Below are positions 4,870-9,338 of a stretch of 9,338 nt of DNA, in pieces; the stretch's first letter is position 1; each line of letters starts with the position of its first letter. The position numbers were made by a program, and so were the translations under genes. This stretch comes from Proteiniphilum sp. (GTDB taxonomy: Bacteria; Bacteroidota; Bacteroidia; Bacteroidales; Dysgonomonadaceae), in assembly GCA_031284475.1 (NCBI GenBank), contig JAISZV010000249.1, forward strand, positions 1-9,338. Direction: 5' to 3'. The notes beneath the pieces were generated by a model. The model made no database searches, was not told the DNA's origin, and saw nothing but the letters and a program-made list of their open reading frames with translations.

Positions 4870-6735
4870 TTACTTTTCCTCCATAATTTTCGTAAATTCT
4901 TCTATCAAGGCGCTCACTTTGAAAGGCTGTCCTTCCACCCTGTTGTATTTGTGAATATTATCCAGATCCTGGAATTTCCCGCCCAGGTAAGCGGCAAACT
5001 GGCCGTCGTTTTGTTCCGCCACAATCACTTTCTTATATTTCTTCAGCAGATCATACGTGTTGCGGGGAAGGGGGGAGATATGCCTGAAATGAGTATAGGC
5101 CACTTTTTTTTCGCTCGCCGAGAGGCGTAGCGACGCTTCCAGCAGGTGCCCGTATGTGCCGCCCCATCCTACGATCAGCGTATCGGCGTTTTTATCTCCC
5201 GTAACCTCCTGTTCAGGGATGTAACCGGCAATTTTTTCGATCTTCGCCTTGCGGATATCCACCATCATCTGGTGATTGTCGGGATTCGACGAGATCACGC
5301 CGGTAAGACGGTCTTTTTCCAATCCCCCGATACGGTGCATATATCCCGGCGTTCCTGCCGCGCTCCAATACCTTACAAGCGTCTCTTCGTCGCGGAAATA
5401 GGGTTTCCACTCATCCGTGTTTCCATTATATTTGTCCTGCACGTAGGGAGGGATGATGTTGGGGTAATCGTTCATATCGGGAATCTTCCATGCCGAAGAA
5501 CCGTTGGCGATGTAACCGTCGGTAAGCAGAACGACGGGCGTCATGTGCTCCAGGGCAATCTTCGACGCCTCGAAAGCGCTTTCGAAACAGTCGGTAGGCG
5601 ATGCTGCCGCCATCACTACCAGCGGGCTTTCGCCGTTGCGTCCGTAAAGCGCCTGGTTGAGGTCGCTCTGTTCGCTTTTGGTCGGCATTCCTGTGGAAGG
5701 GCCGCTACGCTGCACGTCGATCACCACGAGAGGAAGTTCGGTCATCACGGCCAGTCCCAGCGCTTCGCTCTTGAGCGATAGTCCCGGGCCGGAAGTGGAA
5801 GTGGCTGCCAGGCAGCCTGCAAAACTTGCCCCGATGGAGGAAGTGATCCCGGCGATTTCGTCTTCCATTTGCAGGGCTTTCACCCCGAAATCTTTCCGTT
5901 TGGAGAGCTCCTGCAGTACGTCGGTGGCAGGGGTAATGGGGTAGGAGCCGAGGAAGAGTTGCACGCCCGCTTTTTCGGCGGCGGCGATCAATCCGTATGC
6001 TGTGGCCGTATTTCCGTTGACGTCGGTATAAAAACCTTTGCTCGACTCAATGGGTTCGATGCGGTAAGTGGAGGCGGACAACTCGGTGTTATCGCCGTAG
6101 TTGTACCCGTCGGTAAGCGCCTTGATGTTGGCTTTTACCAATACCGGTTTTTTAGAGAATTTTTGTTCGAGCAGCTTGTCCGCAATTTCCAGCGGACGGC
6201 TGAAAAGCCGGCATACAATCCCCAGTGCGAACATGTTTTTACTGCGAAGTATGGCTTTGTTCTCCAGTTCCGAGCCTTCCAGAGAGGCTTTTGTAAGGGT
6301 AGTGATGTTCACCCCGATAGGCTGCACATAATCTAAGTTGAGTTCTGCAAACGGATCCGGCGTTTGAAAAAGAGCCTTTTCGAGATCTTTCTTTTGGAAC
6401 GAATCGGAGTCGAACAGCACAACAGACCCTTTTTTCAGAAACTGGGCGTTCACCTTCAGGGCGGCAGGATTCATGGCGACCAGTACATCTGTTTTGTCGC
6501 CTGAGTTGTAGACGTCTTTGGCTCCGATCCGCACCTGGAACCCCGACACGCCGTGCAGTGATCCTTGCGGGGCGCGGATTTCAGCGGGAAAATCGGGGAA
6601 TGTGGCAATTTCATTCCCGAAAATAGCCGATAGCGTTGAAAATAGCGTTCCGGAAAGTTGCATTCCATCCCCTGAATCGCCTGAAAAACGAATGGTTACT
6701 TGTTTAATGTCGGTTACGACCGGATTCGTTGGCAT
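4870..6735 (-). CDS. korA: 2-oxoglutarate:ferredoxin oxidoreductase, fused gamma-alpha subunit
   Basis: This is the large partner of KorB. The 621-residue protein joins the gamma domain (about residues 10-205; RFSGDSGDGMQLSG at 16-29, FPAEIR at 49-54) to the alpha chain (about 240-620), a layout known for two-subunit KorAB. In the alpha part are SYPITPATD (264-272), MEDEIA (290-295), TSTSGPGLSL (312-321) and VQRSGPSTGMPTK (341-353), which belong to the pyrimidine-binding side of the thiamine site and the substrate pocket. The C-terminal domain (about 515-620) is the usual transketolase-C-like fold. The ATG at 6735 has no Shine-Dalgarno sequence; a good promoter lies about 120 bp upstream. No ferredoxin-like delta subunit gene is adjacent, so the enzyme presumably uses a free ferredoxin. 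Confidence 0.94.
   Translation of the reverse strand: MPTNPVVTDIKQVTIRFSGDSGDGMQLSGTLFSTLSAIFGNEIATFPDFPAEIRAPQGSLHGVSGFQVRIGAKDVYNSGDKTDVLVAMNPAALKVNAQFLKKGSVVLFDSDSFQKKDLEKALFQTPDPFAELNLDYVQPIGVNITTLTKASLEGSELENKAILRSKNMFALGIVCRLFSRPLEIADKLLEQKFSKKPVLVKANIKALTDGYNYGDNTELSASTYRIEPIESSKGFYTDVNGNTATAYGLIAAAEKAGVQLFLGSYPITPATDVLQELSKRKDFGVKALQMEDEIAGITSSIGASFAGCLAATSTSGPGLSLKSEALGLAVMTELPLVVIDVQRSGPSTGMPTKSEQSDLNQALYGRNGESPLVVMAAASPTDCFESAFEASKIALEHMTPVVLLTDGYIANGSSAWKIPDMNDYPNIIPPYVQDKYNGNTDEWKPYFRDEETLVRYWSAAGTPGYMHRIGGLEKDRLTGVISSNPDNHQMMVDIRKAKIEKIAGYIPEQEVTGDKNADTLIVGWGGTYGHLLEASLRLSASEKKVAYTHFRHISPLPRNTYDLLKKYKKVIVAEQNDGQFAAYLGGKFQDLDNIHKYNRVEGQPFKVSALIEEFTKIMEEK
4878..4882 (-). promoter_or_regulatory. 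Shine-Dalgarno-like GGAGG for korB
   Basis: GGAGG sits 9 bases before the korB ATG, inside the last codons of korA (Met-Glu-Glu-Lys-stop). No other start in the window has such a site. It may aid reinitiation, or it may simply reflect the Glu-Glu codons. Confidence 0.45.
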
Positions 6736-6853
6736 AATTTTGTGTGGTTGTTGAATTATTGTATTTTACTGATAGTCATATTGAAACCTAAACTTTCGCA
6801 TGTATTTATTTGTTATCGGACGACTTGCGGGAAGCTTTAATTAAAATAATTTG

Positions 6854-6885
6854 CAAAGTAATAAAAGAGTTGCCGAAAAAGCAAA
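6854..6885 (-). promoter_or_regulatory. korAB promoter, -33 TTTG and -7 TTACTTTG
   Basis: On the minus strand, TTTG (6882-6885) is followed after 20 bases by TTACTTTG (6854-6861), one mismatch from TAnnTTTG. This is the only promoter in the window with both Bacteroidota boxes near their usual spacing. It begins 25 bp after the murA stop and implies a leader of roughly 110 bases before korA. The leader shows no strong hairpin. No terminator separates murA from it, so some murBA read-through into korAB is possible. Confidence 0.6.
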
Positions 6886-6909
6886 TAATTTCGATGGAAA
6901 CCCTGAAAT

Positions 6910-8214
6910 CTATATCCTTTCGATTCGCGCTCCCAATGCATTCAAACGTTTGTCGATATTTTGGTATCCCCTGTCGATCTGATCAATATTATGGATAGTA
7001 CTGACGCCGTCGGCGCTCATGGCGGCAATAAGCAGTGAAATTCCGGCGCGTATGTCGGGAGACGTCATCGTCATTCCTTTCAGACGGGAACGATTATCCA
7101 GCCCAATGACAACGGCGCGGTGCGGGTCGCACAAAATGATTTGCGCCCCCATATCTATCAGTTTATCCACAAAAAAGAGGCGGCTTTCAAACATTTTCTG
7201 ATGGATCAACACACTTCCTTTGGCTTTGGTGGCTATTACGAGCATTACGCTCAGTAAATCGGGCGTAAGGCCCGGCCACGGAGCGTCGGCAATAGTGAGG
7301 ATGGAGCCGTCTATAAAAGATTCGATGGTATAGTTTTCCTGCCGGGGTATGTATAGGTTGTCGGCCCTTTGCTCCACAACGATCCCTAAGCGGCGGAAAC
7401 TATCGGGAATGATACCGAGATGGGTTGTAGATGTGTTTTTTATGGTGATTTCCGAAGCGGTCATAGCTGCCATACCGATGAAACTGCCGATCTCAATCAT
7501 GTCGGGCAGCAAACGGTGGCGGCAACCGGAGAGGGAGGAAACTCCGTTTACCGTTAGTCTGTTGGAGCCGATTCCTTCTATCCGGGCGCCCATACGCACG
7601 AGCATCCGGCTCAACTGCTCCACATAAGGCTCGCAGGCGGCGTTATAGATAACGGTTTCCCCTTCGGCAAGGACGGCGGCCGTCAGCAGGTTGGCGGTAC
7701 CGGTAACAGAGGCTTCGTCTAACAGGATATATTGCCCCGACAGTTTTTTTGCAGAGAGGGTAAAGAGTTGTTTTTGTTCATTGAAGATCAGTTCTGCGCC
7801 CAGTTTCATGATGCCGTTGAAGTGCGTGTCTAATCGTCGCCGGCCTATTTTGTCGCCGCCCGGTTTGGGCACTACCGCTTCTCCGAATCGCGCCAGAAGA
7901 GGCCCTACAATCATGATGGAACCCCGCATTGCAGCGCTTTTCTGCATGAAATCTTTCGATTGGGTGTAGGAGAGATCAATCTTCTCCGCTTTGAAGGAAT
8001 AGCTCTCCCCGCTCAGTTTTTTTACCTCTACCCCCATGTCCGAGAGTAGCGCGACCAGGTTGTTCACATCCAGTATATCGGGTACGTTTTCTATGATCAC
8101 TTCTTCTTGAGTGAGCAGGGTGGCGCAAATTACCTGCAACGCTTCGTTTTTGGCTCCCTGCGGTGTGATTTCCCCTTTAAGGCTGCATCCGCCTTCAATG
8201 ATAAATGACGACAT
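6910..8214 (-). CDS. murA: UDP-N-acetylglucosamine 1-carboxyvinyltransferase
   Basis: MurA transfers enolpyruvate from phosphoenolpyruvate to UDP-GlcNAc, the first committed step of peptidoglycan synthesis in the cytoplasm. The 434-residue length is typical of this EPT-fold family. Conserved residues include Lys22-Asn23 in GAKNEAL, Arg97 in MRGSI, Arg126, Asp319, Arg345, Arg389 in SPDIRAG and Arg415 in IDRGYQNID. The mobile loop reads PGGDKIG, so the catalytic and fosfomycin-alkylated Cys (Cys115 in E. coli) is Asp121 here. MurA enzymes with Asp at this place are known to be active and fosfomycin-insensitive. The ATG at 8214 gives the normal N-terminus (SSFIIEGG). It follows murB by 19 bp without its own promoter, so the two are likely co-transcribed. 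Confidence 0.96.
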   Translation of the reverse strand: MSSFIIEGGCSLKGEITPQGAKNEALQVICATLLTQEEVIIENVPDILDVNNLVALLSDMGVEVKKLSGESYSFKAEKIDLSYTQSKDFMQKSAAMRGSIMIVGPLLARFGEAVVPKPGGDKIGRRRLDTHFNGIMKLGAELIFNEQKQLFTLSAKKLSGQYILLDEASVTGTANLLTAAVLAEGETVIYNAACEPYVEQLSRMLVRMGARIEGIGSNRLTVNGVSSLSGCRHRLLPDMIEIGSFIGMAAMTASEITIKNTSTTHLGIIPDSFRRLGIVVEQRADNLYIPRQENYTIESFIDGSILTIADAPWPGLTPDLLSVMLVIATKAKGSVLIHQKMFESRLFFVDKLIDMGAQIILCDPHRAVVIGLDNRSRLKGMTMTSPDIRAGISLLIAAMSADGVSTIHNIDQIDRGYQNIDKRLNALGARIERI

Positions 8215-8233
8215 GTTACCGATCTTTTTATTG

Positions 8234-9232
8234 TTAATAGATACGCACTTCCGGTTCGAGCATTATGCCGAACCGTTGCTGCACTTCCTGTTGTATTTTA
8301 TGCATAAAATCCGTGATCTCCCGGCCGTTTTCGGTACCGTAGTTCACAATGATGAGCGAATGGCGCTGGTAAACGCCTACCATTCCGTGCCGTTTCCCTT
8401 TATACCCGGCTTTATCGATCAGGAAAGCCGCCGAAGTTTTAAATTGCCCTTCTCCCACGTTGTAGATAGGGGCGTCCGGTAGTTTTAGTTGCAGTTGATC
8501 TTTCTCACTCTCCGTGAGCACGGGGTTTCCGAAAAAACTTCCGGCATTCGGCAGCAGCGTATAATCGGGCAGTTTCCGGTTACGGATGCTGATAATAGCG
8601 TTGCGAACCTGTGCGAGGGTGGGAGAGGGTATCCCTTCCAATTCGCGGCTCAGGTCGATATATTTCTCTTTGTAATGAAATGATTTTTCTAATCTGAAAA
8701 CTACGGATGTGATCGCATAAAGGCCGGTGCGTTTAAATATACTGTTGCGGTACCCGAATCCGCACTCTTCGTTGGAGAATGCTTTGTTGTTACCCGTCCG
8801 GAGTTCTACCGTTTTTACTTTGGCAATCACATCCATCGCCTCCGTGCCGTATGCGCCGATATTCTGCACAGGACTGGCGCCCACTGAACCGGGTATAAGC
8901 GACAGGTTTTCGACGCCGGCATAGCCGTTGTCCACACAGTACTTTACAAACCGGTCCCAATCTTCGGCTGCGCCGGCTTCAATTTCCACGAACCGGTCAT
9001 TCTCCGATAGGATATGTACGCCCTTTATAGCGGGTTTGATGACCAGCCCGTCGAAATCTTTCGTGAAAAACAGGTTAAATCCGGCTCCGAGGATCAATTT
9101 CCGTTCATCGGGAAAAGCGTTTATGATTTCCGAGAGTTCTTCCGCCGATTGCGGTTCGCAGAATATTCTTGCTAAGGCTTTCGTCCGGAAAGAGTTGTGC
9201 GGTTGCAGTTGTACGTTATATTTGATAATCAT
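8234..9232 (-). CDS. murB: UDP-N-acetylenolpyruvoylglucosamine reductase
   Basis: MurB is the FAD/NADPH enzyme that reduces the MurA product to UDP-MurNAc. I start it at the ATG at 9232 (332 residues). A TTG six codons earlier (9250) also opens the frame, but family members begin just before the NSF(R)TKA region, which the ATG already provides. FAD-binding motifs are GAGFNLFF (49-56) and LIPGSVGASPVQNIGAYG (112-129). Catalytic residues are Arg162 in FGYRNSIFK, the proton donor Ser232 in NAGSFFGNP, and Glu328 in the C-terminal LEPEVR. The pattern is that of a type I (E. coli-like) MurB. It is the first gene of a murB-murA pair; a perfect -7 box lies 44 bp upstream of the ATG. Confidence 0.95.
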   Translation of the reverse strand: MIIKYNVQLQPHNSFRTKALARIFCEPQSAEELSEIINAFPDERKLILGAGFNLFFTKDFDGLVIKPAIKGVHILSENDRFVEIEAGAAEDWDRFVKYCVDNGYAGVENLSLIPGSVGASPVQNIGAYGTEAMDVIAKVKTVELRTGNNKAFSNEECGFGYRNSIFKRTGLYAITSVVFRLEKSFHYKEKYIDLSRELEGIPSPTLAQVRNAIISIRNRKLPDYTLLPNAGSFFGNPVLTESEKDQLQLKLPDAPIYNVGEGQFKTSAAFLIDKAGYKGKRHGMVGVYQRHSLIIVNYGTENGREITDFMHKIQQEVQQRFGIMLEPEVRIY

Positions 9233-9276
9233 TACGAAAAAGATGGACAATTCAACGTGTTTCTATGAGTGAACTG

Positions 9277-9284
9277 CAAATGTA
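9277..9284 (-). promoter_or_regulatory. Candidate -7 box for murBA
   Basis: On the minus strand the bases are TACATTTG, an exact TAnnTTTG. The implied start, near 9270, leaves a leader of about 38 bases to the ATG at 9232, much like that predicted for pruA. No TTTG is seen at -33. Confidence 0.45.
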
Positions 9285-9300
9285 ACCCTAACGAATCGAT

Positions 9301-9338
9301 TTATTTAATGGCTTTTGCCCAGGCGAGGTTGTCGTAGT
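9301..9338 (-). CDS. C-terminal end of an unidentified protein
   Basis: The frame ending in TAA at 9301-9303 encodes YDNLAWAKAIK before its stop and runs out of the window. It lies 68 bp upstream of the murB ATG on the same strand. The fragment is too short to name. It is called coding only because the frame is open to the edge, has plausible residues and fits the gene direction; chance remains possible. Confidence 0.4.
   Translation of the reverse strand, partial: YDNLAWAKAIK

Noticed and set aside
5146..5781. A 211-codon + strand frame opposite korA
   Set aside because: korA is complete with all expected motifs. The opposite frame is rich in Arg, His and Val, typical of an antisense shadow.
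5869..6336. A 155-codon + strand frame opposite korA
   Set aside because: It is antisense to the conserved gamma and alpha domains and has no protein signature of its own.
8111..8482. A 123-codon + strand frame spanning the murA-murB junction
   Set aside because: It overlaps the ends of two well-defined minus-strand genes and shows no family resemblance or promoter.
9233..9250. A six-codon N-terminal extension of MurB from a TTG at 9250
   Set aside because: A standard ATG at 9232 gives the family-typical N-terminus, and the extension adds no conserved residues.

Overview
The window looks like a piece of chromosome from an anaerobic Bacteroidota, most likely order Bacteroidales. Three things suggest this: perfect or near-perfect TAnnTTTG (-7) promoter boxes in front of the genes, no Shine-Dalgarno sequence at most starts, and the protein types present (group 1 P5C dehydrogenase, stand-alone proline dehydrogenase, fused gamma-alpha KorA, MurA with Asp at the catalytic position). 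Placement below the order (a Dysgonomonadaceae-like genus would fit) is only an impression. All proteins are ordinary housekeeping or catabolic enzymes. I see no defence, secretion, biosynthetic or other undescribed multi-gene system.

Layout. 1-269 (-): start of a secreted TPR protein whose 3' end lies outside the window. 300-334: strong hairpin with a T-run on the + side. 339-1970 (-): 1-pyrroline-5-carboxylate dehydrogenase (pruA). 1971-2352: divergent control region with a -7 box for each direction, a small dyad, and a folded, repeat-like leader. 2353-3561 (+): proline dehydrogenase. 3562-3818: a dense cluster of repeats and hairpins between two convergent genes. 3819-4868 and 4870-6735 (-): korB and korA, the two-subunit 2-oxoglutarate:ferredoxin oxidoreductase, with a good promoter at 6854-6885. 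6910-8214 and 8234-9232 (-): murA and murB. 9301-9338 (-): the last 11 codons of an unidentified gene.

How the genes work together. Proline dehydrogenase and P5C dehydrogenase convert proline to glutamate. After deamination or transamination, glutamate gives 2-oxoglutarate, which KorAB oxidises to succinyl-CoA while reducing ferredoxin. The left two thirds of the window could therefore serve proline/glutamate catabolism, although the glutamate-to-2-oxoglutarate enzyme is not here and the link between the two loci is inferred. murB and murA form an operon for the two committed steps of UDP-MurNAc synthesis. MurA carries Asp in place of the fosfomycin-target Cys.

The most unusual material is noncoding. 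AATGTG-type tandem repeats follow the stop codons of both convergent genes, in the same orientation relative to each gene, and one array supplies the proline dehydrogenase stop codon. Between them lie an inverted-repeat element and two hairpins. The proline dehydrogenase leader contains four arms that could pair in alternative ways.
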